From an uncultured Pseudomonadota bacterium (lineage in GTDB: Bacteria > Pseudomonadota > Gammaproteobacteria > Burkholderiales > SG8-39): 64,000 nucleotides of DNA. The stretch lies in NCBI GenBank assembly GCA_903834835.1, contig CAILKO010000049.1, positions 1 to 64,000 on the forward strand, given 5' to 3'. Positions 1 to 10,729 of the stretch are shown piece after piece. Below the pieces are notes generated by a model, which saw only the letters and a list, made by a program, of their open reading frames with translations, was not told where the DNA came from and made no database searches. The translations under genes were made by a program, and so were the position numbers. The number at the start of each line of letters is the position of its first letter. The first letter of the stretch is position 1.

Positions 1-431
1 ATGAGCGGCAGCGTGATACTTAAGAACCGGTCGAACGGCCCGGCGCCCAGGGTTGCGGCCGCCTGTTCCAGGCCCGCGTCGATCGCTTCGATCGAAAGCC
101 GGATCGCGCGCACCATGAGCGGGAAGGACATCACCGCGGTGGCGACCGACGCGCCGGCCGAGGTGAACACGAGGCGCAGCCCGAAGCTCTGCAGCAGCCA
201 CGCGCCGACCGGACCCTGCACGCCGAGGACGAGCAGCAGCAGGTAACCGACCACGACCGGCGGCAGCACGAGCGGCAGGTGCACGAGGCCGTCGAACAGC
301 GCCTTGCCGGGGAAGCGTGCGCGGGCGAGCAGCCAGGCGGCAGCGATGGCGAAGGGCAGAGCGAAGGCGACGCTGCGCAGCGCCACCTTGAGGCTCAGCC
401 ACAGTGCCTGCAATTCGAACTCGGTCGGCAC
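1..431 (-). CDS. modB: Molybdate ABC transporter permease ModB (partial, N-terminal part)
   Basis: Inner-membrane permease of the molybdate importer. Only the first ~143 residues are present; the gene runs off the left edge. Hydrophobic helices alternate with short loops, and near residue 115 comes the cytoplasmic EAA-type loop (IDAGLEQAAATLGAGPFDRF) that contacts the ATPase. The GTG start at 429-431 lies 4 bases past the modA stop, so the two genes are read as one transcript and are probably translationally coupled. modC is expected just outside the window. The assignment rests on the family pattern plus the modA neighbour. Confidence 0.9.
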   Translation of the reverse strand, partial: MPTEFELQALWLSLKVALRSVAFALPFAIAAAWLLARARFPGKALFDGLVHLPLVLPPVVVGYLLLLVLGVQGPVGAWLLQSFGLRLVFTSAGASVATAVMSFPLMVRAIRLSIEAIDAGLEQAAATLGAGPFDRFLSITLPL

Positions 432-435
432 GCGG

Positions 436-1200
436 CTACCTCAGCGAGAAACCGTGTTTGCGGAACACGGCGCCTGATTCCTCGCCGAGCAGGAAGGCAC
501 GCAGCGCGCGCGCCGCAGACGTTGCGCGCCCCGCGACGAGCGCGAGCGGATAGCTGATCGGCGCGTGGCTGTCGGCCGGGAACTCGCCCACGACCTGCAC
601 ACCCTTCGCGACGGCGGCGTCGGTTGCGTAGACGATGCCGAGCGGGGCTTCTCCGCGCTCGACATAGGCGAGCGCGATGCGCACGTTCTCCGCGCGGGCG
701 ATGCGCGGGCCGATCATTCCCCACAGGCCGAGCGAGCTCAGCGCCTGCTGCGCGTAGCGGCCGACCGGCACGCTCGCGGGATCACCGGTGACGAGGCGCC
801 CGCTGGCGCCGAGCAGGGCGCCGATGTCCACACCCTTGCGGATCTCCACCCTGCGCGGCGCGCCGGCCGGTGCGACCAGCACCAGGCGGTTCCCGAGCCG
901 GGACACGCGGGTGCCCGCTTCGAGGAGCGCGCGCTTGTCGAGGTAGTCCATCCATTCCTCGTCTGCGGAGAAGAAGATGTCGGCCGGTGCGCCGCTCTCG
1001 ATCTGGCGCGCGAGCGTGGAGCTCGCGGCAAAGGAGGAGCGCATCGTCATGCCGCTGCGCGCGCCCCAGGTCTTCGCCAGCTCGCCGAGCGCATCGGTGA
1101 GGCTCGCCGCCGCGAATACCGTGACGTTCTGCGCCTGCGCGCAGGCGCAGAAGGCGAGAACGGCCGCGGTGACGCAGATTCGAATGGCAGGGGAAAGCAT
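436..1200 (-). CDS. modA: Molybdate ABC transporter periplasmic binding protein ModA
   Basis: Captures molybdate or tungstate in the periplasm and delivers it to ModB. The 254-residue product begins with a signal peptide ending in CACAQAQ and continues with the family hallmark VTVFAAASLTDAL. GAPADIFFSADEEWMD and the SVPVGRYA stretch are also typical of ModA. I chose the ATG at 1198-1200 because the signal peptide begins there; the frame stays open to 1284, but that extension looks non-coding. The ModE-like operator candidate at 1226-1253 lies 26 bases upstream, so molybdate-dependent repression of modAB is likely. Confidence 0.95.
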   Translation of the reverse strand: MLSPAIRICVTAAVLAFCACAQAQNVTVFAAASLTDALGELAKTWGARSGMTMRSSFAASSTLARQIESGAPADIFFSADEEWMDYLDKRALLEAGTRVSRLGNRLVLVAPAGAPRRVEIRKGVDIGALLGASGRLVTGDPASVPVGRYAQQALSSLGLWGMIGPRIARAENVRIALAYVERGEAPLGIVYATDAAVAKGVQVVGEFPADSHAPISYPLALVAGRATSAARALRAFLLGEESGAVFRKHGFSLR

Positions 1201-1225
1201 GTGGCGTCCGGAACTCGCCGGGATA

Positions 1226-1253
1226 GGCGTTATGCACAATGATATATAACGAT
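1226..1253 (-). promoter_or_regulatory. Candidate ModE operator upstream of modA
   Basis: An inverted repeat, CGTTAT (1228-1233) and ATAACG (1246-1251), surrounds an AT-rich centre. The right half, ATATATAACGAT (1242-1253), matches the known ModE half-site TATATAACGAT. It lies between the modE-like stop and the modA start, where molybdate-bound ModE is known to block transcription of modABC in other bacteria. The left half is weaker. Assignment is by consensus and position. Confidence 0.65.
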
Positions 1254-1287
1254 CGCTGCATCCGCCATGCGAGGCGGTGCGCAATCG

Positions 1288-1659
1288 CTAGGGTTTGCGC
1301 CGTTTCGCCCGGGCCGGCCGGAGACGGGCCGAGAAGCGCTTCAGGTCGGCTGCGATCGCCTTCGAGGCGGAAAGTTCCATCTTGCGAAAGCGCGCCAGCA
1401 GATCGAGGCCGAGCGGCGTCACTTCCGCGCCGCCGCCTCGCTTGCCGCCAGTCGCCGTGGTGACGAGCGGTCCGGTGAAGGCGGTGTTCATCGATTCGAC
1501 GAGCTGCCAGGCGCGGCGGTAGGACATGTCCATCTCACGCGCGGCGGCGGAGATCGACCCGGTACGCGCGATGCGCTCCAGCAGGTCGGCCTTGCCCGGG
1601 CCCATGGCGGCGGCACCGGGGGCGAGGATGCGCAGGGTCAGGCCGGGGTAGCGGGGCAC
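1288..1659 (-). CDS. modE: ModE-like molybdate-responsive regulator, DNA-binding domain only
   Basis: A 123-residue winged-helix protein of the LysR-like ModE N-terminal family, with the signature GPGKADLLERIARTGSISAAAREMDMSYRRAW. It has no C-terminal molybdate-binding (MOP/TOBE) domains, unlike the ~260-residue E. coli ModE. Either sensing is done by another protein or this is the short ModE form seen in many proteobacteria. The GTG start at 1657-1659 is preferred because the family needs the LRILAPG strand before the helix-turn-helix. It is read toward modA, 87 bases upstream of it. No clear ribosome-binding site is visible. Confidence 0.85.
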   Translation of the reverse strand: MPRYPGLTLRILAPGAAAMGPGKADLLERIARTGSISAAAREMDMSYRRAWQLVESMNTAFTGPLVTTATGGKRGGGAEVTPLGLDLLARFRKMELSASKAIAADLKRFSARLRPARAKRRKP

Positions 1660-1741
1660 GGACGGGGCGGGATGGTGGCAGAGACCAGAAAGATAATAAC
1701 AATTCCAAACGTCGCGGGCCGCTGACCAGTGCGCGTGCCGT

Positions 1742-2776
1742 TCATACCGTCGCCCCGCCGCAGGAGCTTCCCGCGCCCGCGGTGCACCCGTAGCAGTGAT
1801 CGTCGAAGGCGATCCGGCGACTGAGCAGTTCGTCTAGGTCGAATTCGAAGATGCTTAGCGGCCGGCCGTCGCGGCCGCGTGCCGGCAGATCGACCATCTG
1901 GTTGAAGTCGCAATCGTAGAGACGGCCTTCGTGGTCGACGCTGACGAGCGTGCGGCACATCACGCCTTCGGCCGCAGTCGGATTGAAGGCGGCGACGAGT
2001 TTTTCCATGTACGCCTCGTACTGCCCGGACTTCTCCAGATGCAGCCGGAAGCGGTTGATCGGCATGTTGGTGATCGTGTAGAGGCTGTTGAAGCGCAGGC
2101 CGAACTTCGCGAGCAGCTCGCGCCGGTAGTCGGCCTCCAGGCCCGCCTGGGCTGCGGGCAGATAGGGCCCGACCGGGTTGTAGACGAGATTCAGCTGGAG
2201 GCCGCTGTCCTGCGCGCCGTAGCCCTGCGCGTTCAGCCGCCGCAGCGCCTCGAGGCTCTTTTCGAATACGCCGCTGCCGCGCTGCGCATCGGTGAAATAG
2301 GCCTGGTAATAGGGCAGCGATGAAATCACCTCGACGCGATGGCGCGCGAAGAATTCCGGCAGATGCGCGAGGCTCGCGCCGGTGATCGGGTGGGGATCGA
2401 GCTGGACCGTGAGGTTGTGGCGCACCATCACGTGACGCGAGAGCGCGCGGGCACCCTCGACGAGGCGCGCGAAATCGGGGTGCAGCTCGGGCGCCCCGCC
2501 GGTGATATCGAGCTTGGCGATCGACGCGTGCTGCGCCAGCAGCGCGAGCGAGCGGTCGATCGCCTCGGCCGACATCATCTCGCGGCGCGCGGGCGAGGCA
2601 TCCACGTGGCAGTGCCTGCAGACCTGGTTGCACAGGCGCGTGATGTTGAGCTGCAGTGTTTCGACCGAAACCGGCCGGAGATCGAGTCCCGCATCGCGCA
2701 CCCGGCCCGTGAAATCGCGTCCCGCATGCCGCCGCGCGAAGCGCAGCACCGCAGCGACGCCCGCCGGGCGCGTCAC
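1742..2776 (-). CDS. arsS: Arsenosugar-biosynthesis-type radical SAM protein ArsS
   Basis: Radical S-adenosylmethionine enzyme of 344 residues. The [4Fe-4S] cluster motif CNQVCRHC (CX3CX2C) lies near residue 45, followed by the SAM-binding LDITGGAPELHP. The C-terminal half carries a cysteine-rich domain ending in CYGCTAGAGSSCGG, as in the ArsS/DUF3641 family linked to oxo-arsenosugar formation from dimethylarsenate. The start is the GTG at 2774-2776, which overlaps the TGA of the upstream AhpD-like gene (GTGA). That indicates translational coupling. Function is inferred from family and partner; no arsM methyltransferase is in the window. Confidence 0.88.
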   Translation of the reverse strand: MTRPAGVAAVLRFARRHAGRDFTGRVRDAGLDLRPVSVETLQLNITRLCNQVCRHCHVDASPARREMMSAEAIDRSLALLAQHASIAKLDITGGAPELHPDFARLVEGARALSRHVMVRHNLTVQLDPHPITGASLAHLPEFFARHRVEVISSLPYYQAYFTDAQRGSGVFEKSLEALRRLNAQGYGAQDSGLQLNLVYNPVGPYLPAAQAGLEADYRRELLAKFGLRFNSLYTITNMPINRFRLHLEKSGQYEAYMEKLVAAFNPTAAEGVMCRTLVSVDHEGRLYDCDFNQMVDLPARGRDGRPLSIFEFDLDELLSRRIAFDDHCYGCTAGAGSSCGGATV

Positions 2777-3108
2777 GGGACGAGCTTCTCCAGATGATTC
2801 TGCATCTGCACCGAGTGCACGAGCGTGATGCCTGCCTGCATGACCGCCGCGACATGCACCGCCTCCATCATCTGCTCGGGATTGGAACCGGTCTCGAGGC
2901 ACTGGGTGGTGTAGGCGTCGATGCAGTAGGGGCACTTCATCGCGTGGGCCACGGCGAGCGCGATCAGCGCCTTTTCGCGCTTCGACAGTGCCCCGTCCGT
3001 GCCGGTGGCATTCGCGTAGTACTTGAAGAAGTCATCGGCGAGTGCCTTGGCGTGCTTGCCGATGTCGCCGAACTTCTTGAGGTCGTCGGATTCGTAGTAG
3101 TGGCTCAT
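2773..3108 (-). CDS. AhpD-like carboxymuconolactone decarboxylase-family protein, ArsS partner
   Basis: A 111-residue AhpD-fold protein with the redox motif MKCPYCIDAYT, the CXXC plus following acidic residue typical of alkylhydroperoxidase-like proteins. Small proteins of this type are regularly encoded beside arsS and are annotated as arsenosugar-biosynthesis-associated peroxidase-like. The ATG at 3106-3108 follows a GGGAGC ribosome-binding site. The stop overlaps the arsS start, so the two are made together. The actual substrate is unknown. Confidence 0.85.
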   Translation of the reverse strand: MSHYYESDDLKKFGDIGKHAKALADDFFKYYANATGTDGALSKREKALIALAVAHAMKCPYCIDAYTTQCLETGSNPEQMMEAVHVAAVMQAGITLVHSVQMQNHLEKLVP

Positions 3109-3203
3109 GCCTGCTCCCGGGTGAAGAATCGACTCGACGGACGTGATCTGCGGCGCCTGCATGCGGTGCCGCGGGTGTATCGCAGCGCATGTAATGAACA
3201 GCC

Positions 3204-5222
<2,019 letters not shown>

Positions 5223-5358
5223 GGCTGGGGTGTCCGGGAGGCCCGGACGAACGCGGTCGTCGGCCGAGGCAGAATAGTGGAAAGAACGGCTCAATTTTAC
5301 AGAAGGCCGGCCCGCACTCCGCGCTACCATAGCGGATGGACCGATACCGCCGCACGGA

Positions 5359-6426
5359 ATGAAGAACGACGAGATCATAAACATCGATTTCGAGGAGCTG
5401 CACCGCATCCCCCGCACAGTGGCAGAGTTGCACTGGCTGCTGCTCATACTGGTGCTGCTGTTCCTCTCCTTTGGCGGCACGACGGAGGACAACGAATCCG
5501 CGGTCTCCGCCGCGCTCTTCGTCTATGGCGCCTTCGTGCTCGGCTTCCGCTACACCAACTTCGGCCGGCGCGAATCGCGCTGGAAGGTGGCTGTGGAAAC
5601 CTGCGGCATGATCGCCTTCAGCACCTGGGTGCTGCGCTATACGGGCGGTCTGTCGAGTCCGCTCTTGAACCTCTACCTGCTTCCCGTGATCACGAGCGCG
5701 CTTACGCTCGGCAAGGTCACGACCTTCATACTCACGGCGCTGATCGCGGCCTGCCATATCCTGCTCGGCGGGCCGGAGTCGTTCGGAGAACTCTTCCGGC
5801 TCGCGTATATCGGAACGCTTGCGGTGCAGATCGCGCCGGTCCTGCTGGTGGCCTACGTGACGACCATGTTCTCGGTCGACATCCGCTACGGGGTGAGCAA
5901 GGCGAAGCTCCTGTCGGAAACCGACGACCTCACGGGCCTGCCGAACACGCGCGGCTTCAATGCAGTGGCCGCGCGCGCCTTCGCGCAGTCGCGCCGCTAC
6001 GGGCGCCCGGTGAGCCTGCTCATGCTGGACTCGGACAACCTCAAGGGGGTGAACGACACGCACGGGCACGAGGCGGGCAACCAGATGCTGCGCAATCTGG
6101 CCGATGCGGTGCGCCACGAATTGCGCGGCACCGATGTGCCGGCGCGCTACGGCGGCGACGAGTTCATCGCACTGCTGCCGGAGACCGACGGCAAGGCGGC
6201 AACGGACGTGGCCGAGCGCATCCGGCGCGCGGTGGAGGCGCGGCCGCTGCTCTCGGGAGACCAGTATGTGCGCTGCACGGTAAGCATCGGCGTGGCAAGC
6301 TGTCCGCCGGACGCCGAGTCGCTCACCGACCTCGCGTCGCGCGCCGATCGCGCGCTCTATGCGGCCAAGGGCGACGGGCGCAATCTCGTGCGCCGCTTCG
6401 GCGACCGCGATGCGCAGAGCAGCTAG
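5359..6426 (+). CDS. Membrane-bound diguanylate cyclase (GGDEF)
   Basis: Makes cyclic di-GMP. The first ~175 of 355 residues hold about six hydrophobic segments and no recognised sensor domain. The C-terminal GGDEF domain begins near LSETDDLTGLPNTRGF and has an intact active-site loop, GGDEF at residues 265-269. The inhibitory I-site RGTD (256-259) lies exactly five residues before it, so product feedback is expected. It is divergent from the ABC-F gene. The membrane part would sense an unknown signal. Confidence 0.92.
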   Translation: MKNDEIINIDFEELHRIPRTVAELHWLLLILVLLFLSFGGTTEDNESAVSAALFVYGAFVLGFRYTNFGRRESRWKVAVETCGMIAFSTWVLRYTGGLSSPLLNLYLLPVITSALTLGKVTTFILTALIAACHILLGGPESFGELFRLAYIGTLAVQIAPVLLVAYVTTMFSVDIRYGVSKAKLLSETDDLTGLPNTRGFNAVAARAFAQSRRYGRPVSLLMLDSDNLKGVNDTHGHEAGNQMLRNLADAVRHELRGTDVPARYGGDEFIALLPETDGKAATDVAERIRRAVEARPLLSGDQYVRCTVSIGVASCPPDAESLTDLASRADRALYAAKGDGRNLVRRFGDRDAQSS

Positions 6427-6470
6427 GCACGCGGGAAAGACAACATGGGGCAGAGCGGGGAGGGGACGGC

Positions 6471-7382
6471 ATGACACGGAAGAATTCATTCTGGATCCCG
6501 CAGTTGCGCGAATTGCTGTTTATGCTTGCGCTCCTTGCCAGCGTGCAGGCCCGCGCGGCCGAAGTCGATCCTGCCGCCGAGGCGCTGGAGGGAACCTGGC
6601 TTGTTTCGGTGAGCGGCGAATCGCGTGAGCGCTTCATGCTGCTCTCGGGGGCGAAATCCGAGCGCGGCGAGGTGAAGGTCAATCGGGCGGAATACGGCTG
6701 GCTGGACGGCAAGCCGGAGAATATCAAGGACTGGTCGGCGCTTGTCCGGGGCGACGCGATCGAGCTGCGCTTTTTGACGCCTGCGGATTCCGTCGTCACA
6801 GCCCGCCTCGCGGTGGACGACACCACAGTCTCCGGCCGCATCGTGTACACCAACGGGCGCGACCTGGAATTGCGAATGACGCGTCTGCCCGCCGAGGAAC
6901 TCGCGGCGCTGCGCGAGCAGGCCCGGCTCGACAGGGCCGAGCAGCAGGGGGCGAAGACGGCGAAGGCTGCGAAAACTGCAAAAACTACGAAGGCGGCGGT
7001 GCCACACGCCGGGCCGAACTCGAAGATCCACCTTGTTTACATCGGCTCGGCCGATTGCCCCTCCTGCCGCGGATACGAGGCGGAGTACTTCGGCCGCAAG
7101 GATCTCATGGCGAGCGTGGTGCCGGACTTCGCGAAGATCAGCTATGTGAAGTCGTCGCTCTCGACCTACCGGGCGCGCGATCCGGTTGGGCGTGTGCCGC
7201 CCGAGCTTGCCTGGCTGGCCGAGCGTGGCGCAAACGGCAAGTACCCGCTCGCGCGCCGCGGCGTGCCGTTCTTCGCGCTCATCGTCGATGACAAGATCTG
7301 GGCCCAGGGGCACGGCACCACGGCACTCGAGAATCTTGTCGCGCCGGAGATCCGCCGCGCGGTGACCGAGCGGGGCGGCTAG
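6471..7382 (+). CDS. Exported protein with C-terminal thioredoxin-like fold
   Basis: A 303-residue protein starting with a signal peptide (hydrophobic LLFMLALLASVQARAA). A middle region resembles lipocalin-like or extracytoplasmic domains (EGTWLVSVSGESRERFML), followed by a Lys/Ala/Thr-rich linker of AKTAK repeats. The C-terminal domain has the redox-like motif IGSADCPSCRGYEAEYF and a cis-proline candidate in RGVPFFALIV, suggesting a thiol-disulfide role. The start ATG at 6471 follows GGGGAGGGG. It ends 4 bases into the convergent PPOX gene. No named family is assigned. Confidence 0.7.
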   Translation: MTRKNSFWIPQLRELLFMLALLASVQARAAEVDPAAEALEGTWLVSVSGESRERFMLLSGAKSERGEVKVNRAEYGWLDGKPENIKDWSALVRGDAIELRFLTPADSVVTARLAVDDTTVSGRIVYTNGRDLELRMTRLPAEELAALREQARLDRAEQQGAKTAKAAKTAKTTKAAVPHAGPNSKIHLVYIGSADCPSCRGYEAEYFGRKDLMASVVPDFAKISYVKSSLSTYRARDPVGRVPPELAWLAERGANGKYPLARRGVPFFALIVDDKIWAQGHGTTALENLVAPEIRRAVTERGG

Positions 7383-7843
7383 CGCGTCATCCGGTACTGC
7401 TCGCCCGGCGCCATGCCGGTGACGCTCTCGAGCGTAATGATGATCGCAGTGCCCTTGCGCTCCGGATCGCGTTTCTGCTCGAGGTCGGGGGAGTTCTCGT
7501 ACACGGTGCGCCGCGCGGCTTCGCTGTTGTCCACGCGCGCCTTGCCCTTGAAGGTGATCATCGCGCGGGCCGCAGGATTCATGATGTCGTCGGCGTAGAA
7601 CAGCGTGACATCCGGGTGTTTCGCGAGCGCGGTGGCGATGCCCGTGGTCTGGGTGCGGGTCCAGAGCGCGAGGTCGCCTTCGCCCCAGGCCTGGACGGTG
7701 CCGCGGAACGAGACGCTGGGTTTTTCGTCGAGGGTCACGTAGGAGACGAGGATCGGCCGGCCGCGCATCAGCGCGCCGTTCACGATTTCCCTCAGCGTCG
7801 GCGTGAACTTCATTTCAGTGACGACGACGGGCGTAGCGCTCAT
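7379..7843 (-). CDS. Pyridoxamine-5'-phosphate-oxidase-like (PPOX) FMN-binding fold protein
   Basis: A 154-residue split-barrel protein. It carries the pattern of general-stress or heme-utilisation PPOX proteins: RGRPILVSYVTLDEKPSVSFRG, the strand with WTRTQTTGIATALAKHPDVTLFYAD, and MITFKGKARV. It probably binds a flavin and acts on an unknown small molecule. Its stop overlaps the stop of the thioredoxin-fold gene on the other strand. Substrate cannot be read from sequence. Confidence 0.75.
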   Translation of the reverse strand: MSATPVVVTEMKFTPTLREIVNGALMRGRPILVSYVTLDEKPSVSFRGTVQAWGEGDLALWTRTQTTGIATALAKHPDVTLFYADDIMNPAARAMITFKGKARVDNSEAARRTVYENSPDLEQKRDPERKGTAIIITLESVTGMAPGEQYRMTR

Positions 7844-7912
7844 GGCAACTCCGGTTCGGTTGGCGGCTTGTAGGCTGGCGGCGGATTCTACGCATCCGCC
7901 GCATCCCGCCCG

Positions 7913-8599
7913 CTAGAGACTGTCCAGATGCGCGACCACCTTGTCGGCGCGCATCACGTCGGCGTACTTGTGGTGCATGTCGAAGAGGTTGATCTTGTGC
8001 GTGAGCAGGCAGCGGTCGAAACAGCACTCCTCGACCACGGTTACCTGGAATCCGTGCGAAAAGGCATCGACTGCGCTCGCACGCAGGCAGCCGGAGGTGC
8101 TCTCGCCGAGCATGATGACCGAGCGCACGCCGAGGCTCGTCAGATGCGCGGCGAGCGGCGTGCCGTAGAAGGCGCTCGCGCGCGCCTTGCGGATGACCGT
8201 GTCGTTCGGCTGTGGCGTGAACTCGGGGCGGATGGCGAACAGCGGGTCGGTGAATGCGACGCCCTGTCCCATCGCTGCGATCACGTTCGCGGAATGCGCA
8301 TCCGGGCGCGTTTCGCCGGTCGAATAGAAGATCGGCAGTCCGGCGCGTCGCGCTGCGGCGAACACCCGCTGCGTCGGCGGGATCGCCGCCCACGCGTATT
8401 CGCCGCAGGAGGCCGGATGCACTTTGATCGCCTCGGCGAGCGGCACATTGCCGCCCAGATACACCATTTCGTAGAGATCGATCGCGACCAGCGCGGGTGC
8501 CGGACCTATCCCTTCCTTGTGCCGGAAGAACCGGTACACGTCCATCGTCTCTGCGGAGATCACGTCCTTCCAGCAATGGTCTTCGAAATCGTCTTGCAT
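7913..8599 (-). CDS. Isochorismatase-like cysteine hydrolase
   Basis: A 228-residue cytosolic hydrolase. The catalytic triad can be placed as Asp in ALVAIDLYE, Lys in VIRKARASAF and Cys in TSGCLRASAVDA, as in N-carbamoylsarcosine amidase and related cysteine hydrolases. The ATG at 8597-8599 follows GGAGAGACGCAG. It is divergent from mobB with about 100 bases between them. The substrate is probably an amide or carbamoyl compound, but this is inference. Confidence 0.85.
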   Translation of the reverse strand: MQDDFEDHCWKDVISAETMDVYRFFRHKEGIGPAPALVAIDLYEMVYLGGNVPLAEAIKVHPASCGEYAWAAIPPTQRVFAAARRAGLPIFYSTGETRPDAHSANVIAAMGQGVAFTDPLFAIRPEFTPQPNDTVIRKARASAFYGTPLAAHLTSLGVRSVIMLGESTSGCLRASAVDAFSHGFQVTVVEECCFDRCLLTHKINLFDMHHKYADVMRADKVVAHLDSL

Positions 8600-8697
8600 C
8601 TGCGTCTCTCCTCCGTGTCCGGCCGGCGTCGGTGCGCGCCGGCTTCCCAACGCGGTTTTAGCAGCTTGCGGGCGCGCTGACTTACAATGGACAGGTC

Positions 8698-9249
8698 ATG
8701 AAAGTCATCGGTTTTGCCGGCTGGTCCGGAAGCGGCAAGACGACGCTGATCGAAAAGCTGCTGCCGATCCTGCGCGAGCGCGGGCTGCGGGTGTCGGTGA
8801 TCAAGCATGCGCACCATCGCTTTGACGTGGACGTGCCGGGCAAGGATTCCTGGCGCCACCGCGAGGCCGGTGCGCACGAGGTTCTGATTACTTCCTCGCG
8901 CCGCTGGGCGCTGATGCACGAGCTGCGCGGCGCGCCCGAACCGGAACTGACGGAGCATCTCGCCCGGCTCGCGCCCTGCGACATGGTGCTGATCGAGGGC
9001 TACCGCCACGCACCGGTGCCGAAGATCGAAGTCCGGCGCGCGGCGTGCGGCGGACCGCGGATGCACGAGTCAGACCCGCATATCATGGCGATCGCAAGCG
9101 ATGCGCCGGCGGGGAACGGTGTGCTGCCGGGGTTCGGGCTGAACGATCCGACGGCGATTGCGGACTTCATGCAGACGATGCCGGAATGGCGCGCGGCGGG
9201 AAGTGCACCGACGGGCGGGGCAGCAGACAGGGGAGCGGAGCAGCGATGA
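8698..9249 (+). CDS. mobB: Molybdopterin-guanine dinucleotide biosynthesis protein MobB
   Basis: GTP-binding accessory protein for attaching GMP to molybdenum cofactor. The 183-residue product opens with KVIGFAGWSGSGKTTLIEKLL (P-loop), followed by KHAHHRFDVDVPGKDSWRHREAGA, the family's conserved block. The stop overlaps the moeA start as ATGA at 9246-9249, so it begins a mobB-moeA-moaD-moaE gene run. Confidence 0.95.
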   Translation: MKVIGFAGWSGSGKTTLIEKLLPILRERGLRVSVIKHAHHRFDVDVPGKDSWRHREAGAHEVLITSSRRWALMHELRGAPEPELTEHLARLAPCDMVLIEGYRHAPVPKIEVRRAACGGPRMHESDPHIMAIASDAPAGNGVLPGFGLNDPTAIADFMQTMPEWRAAGSAPTGGAADRGAEQR

Positions 9250-10451
9250 ACAAGGGATTTCTTTCGGTCGATGAGGCGCTCGCGCAGATGCTGGGCGAGG
9301 CGCGCGTGGTCGCCGAGGTGGAGCAGGTCGCCACGCTCGATGCGAGCGGACGCGTGCTCGCCGAGGCACAGGTCTCGGGCATGGACGTGCCGCCGATGGA
9401 CAACAGCGCGATGGACGGTTACGCCGTGCGGCGTGCCGACCTCGCCGCGCCGGGCGCGACACTGCGCGTCAGCCAGAAAATCGCCGCCGGCAAGCCGGGC
9501 AGTCCGCTCGAGCCGGGCACCGCGGCGCGCATCTTCACCGGGGCGCCGATTCCCGAGGGCGCGGATGCGATCGTCATGCAGGAGCACACCGAGGCCGCCG
9601 GCGACCAGGTCAGCGTGAAGCAGCTGCCCGCGCCCGAGCAGTGGATACGCCGGACCGGCTGCGACATCCGGCGCGGCGCGACCATACTGCAGGCCGGCGT
9701 GCGACTGCAGCCGCAGGACACGGGCCTCGCTGCATCGGTGGGCATCGGCACGCTGCCGGTGCGCCGCAGGGTGCGGCTCGGGCTCTTCTTCACCGGAGAC
9801 GAGCTCGTCATGCCGGGCGAACCGCTCGCGCCCGGGCGTATCTACAACTCGAACCGCTTCACGCTGCGCGGACTCGCCGGCGCGTTCGACTGCGACATGC
9901 GCGACTACGGCATCGTCCCGGACAACCTGGAGGCCACGCGCGCGGCCTTGCGCCGCGCAGCGGCCGAATGCGACGTGATCGTCACCTCGGGTGGCGTGTC
10001 GGTGGGCGACGCGGATTTCGTCAAACCGGCGGTGGAGGCCGAGGGCTCGCTCCTCATGTGGCGCATTGCGATGAAGCCCGGGCGGCCGCTCGCCTTCGGG
10101 CGTGTCGGCGGGGCCTTCTTCATCGGACTGCCGGGGAATCCGGTGTCGAGCTTTGTCACGTTTCTGCTCTTCGTGCGGCCCTTTCTGCTGCGCACCCAGG
10201 GCATCGCGGATATTGCGCCGAAGGCAATCGAGGCACGCGCCGATTTCGACTGGACCGAACCGGACAGCCGGCGCGAATTCCTGCGCGCGCGCTGGAACGA
10301 AGGCGGCGGCCTCGATCTGTTTCCCAGTCAGGATTCCGCGGTGCTGAGCTCCACATCCTGGGCAGACGGTCTCGTGGACAACCCTGCCACCCAGGCGATC
10401 CGTCGCGGCGACCGGGTGCGGTTTCTGCCTTACGCCGGGCTGTACCGCTAG
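9246..10451 (+). CDS. moeA: Molybdopterin molybdenumtransferase MoeA
   Basis: Inserts molybdenum into molybdopterin. The 401-residue protein shows the conserved PPMDNSAMDGYAV near residue 55, IFTGAPIPEGADAIVMQE, FTGDELV, and the ligand loop TSGGVSVGDADFVK, then GLPGNPVSS. Length and order match the family. It is translationally coupled to mobB and followed two bases later by moaD. Confidence 0.97.
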   Translation: MNKGFLSVDEALAQMLGEARVVAEVEQVATLDASGRVLAEAQVSGMDVPPMDNSAMDGYAVRRADLAAPGATLRVSQKIAAGKPGSPLEPGTAARIFTGAPIPEGADAIVMQEHTEAAGDQVSVKQLPAPEQWIRRTGCDIRRGATILQAGVRLQPQDTGLAASVGIGTLPVRRRVRLGLFFTGDELVMPGEPLAPGRIYNSNRFTLRGLAGAFDCDMRDYGIVPDNLEATRAALRRAAAECDVIVTSGGVSVGDADFVKPAVEAEGSLLMWRIAMKPGRPLAFGRVGGAFFIGLPGNPVSSFVTFLLFVRPFLLRTQGIADIAPKAIEARADFDWTEPDSRREFLRARWNEGGGLDLFPSQDSAVLSSTSWADGLVDNPATQAIRRGDRVRFLPYAGLYR

Positions 10452-10453
10452 CC

Positions 10454-10708
10454 ATGAAGGTGCGCGTACTCTATTTCGCCTCGCTTAGGGAGAAACTCGG
10501 CCGCGACCTGGAGGAGGTCGAACTCGCCGAGGGCGCGACGGTGGCAGGTCTGCTTGCGCTTTTGCGCGCGCGCGGCGGCGCGTGGGCCGAAGCGCTGGCC
10601 GAAGGTCGTCCGGTTCGGGCGGCGCGCAATCAGGACATGGCGAAGCCCGGTACGCCGCTGGCCGCGGGCGACGAAGTCGCCTTCTTTCCGCCGGTGACCG
10701 GCGGATGA
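10454..10708 (+). CDS. moaD: Molybdopterin synthase small subunit MoaD
   Basis: Ubiquitin-fold sulfur carrier for molybdopterin synthesis. The 84-residue product starts MKVRVLYFASLREKLG and ends in the required Gly-Gly (FFPPVTGG), which is thiocarboxylated and inserted into MoaE. It follows moeA by 2 bases. Palindrome copy A lies between it and its partner gene moaE. Confidence 0.96.
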   Translation: MKVRVLYFASLREKLGRDLEEVELAEGATVAGLLALLRARGGAWAEALAEGRPVRAARNQDMAKPGTPLAAGDEVAFFPPVTGG

Positions 10709-10729
10709 GGTGTCCTGACGCAGTGTGCA

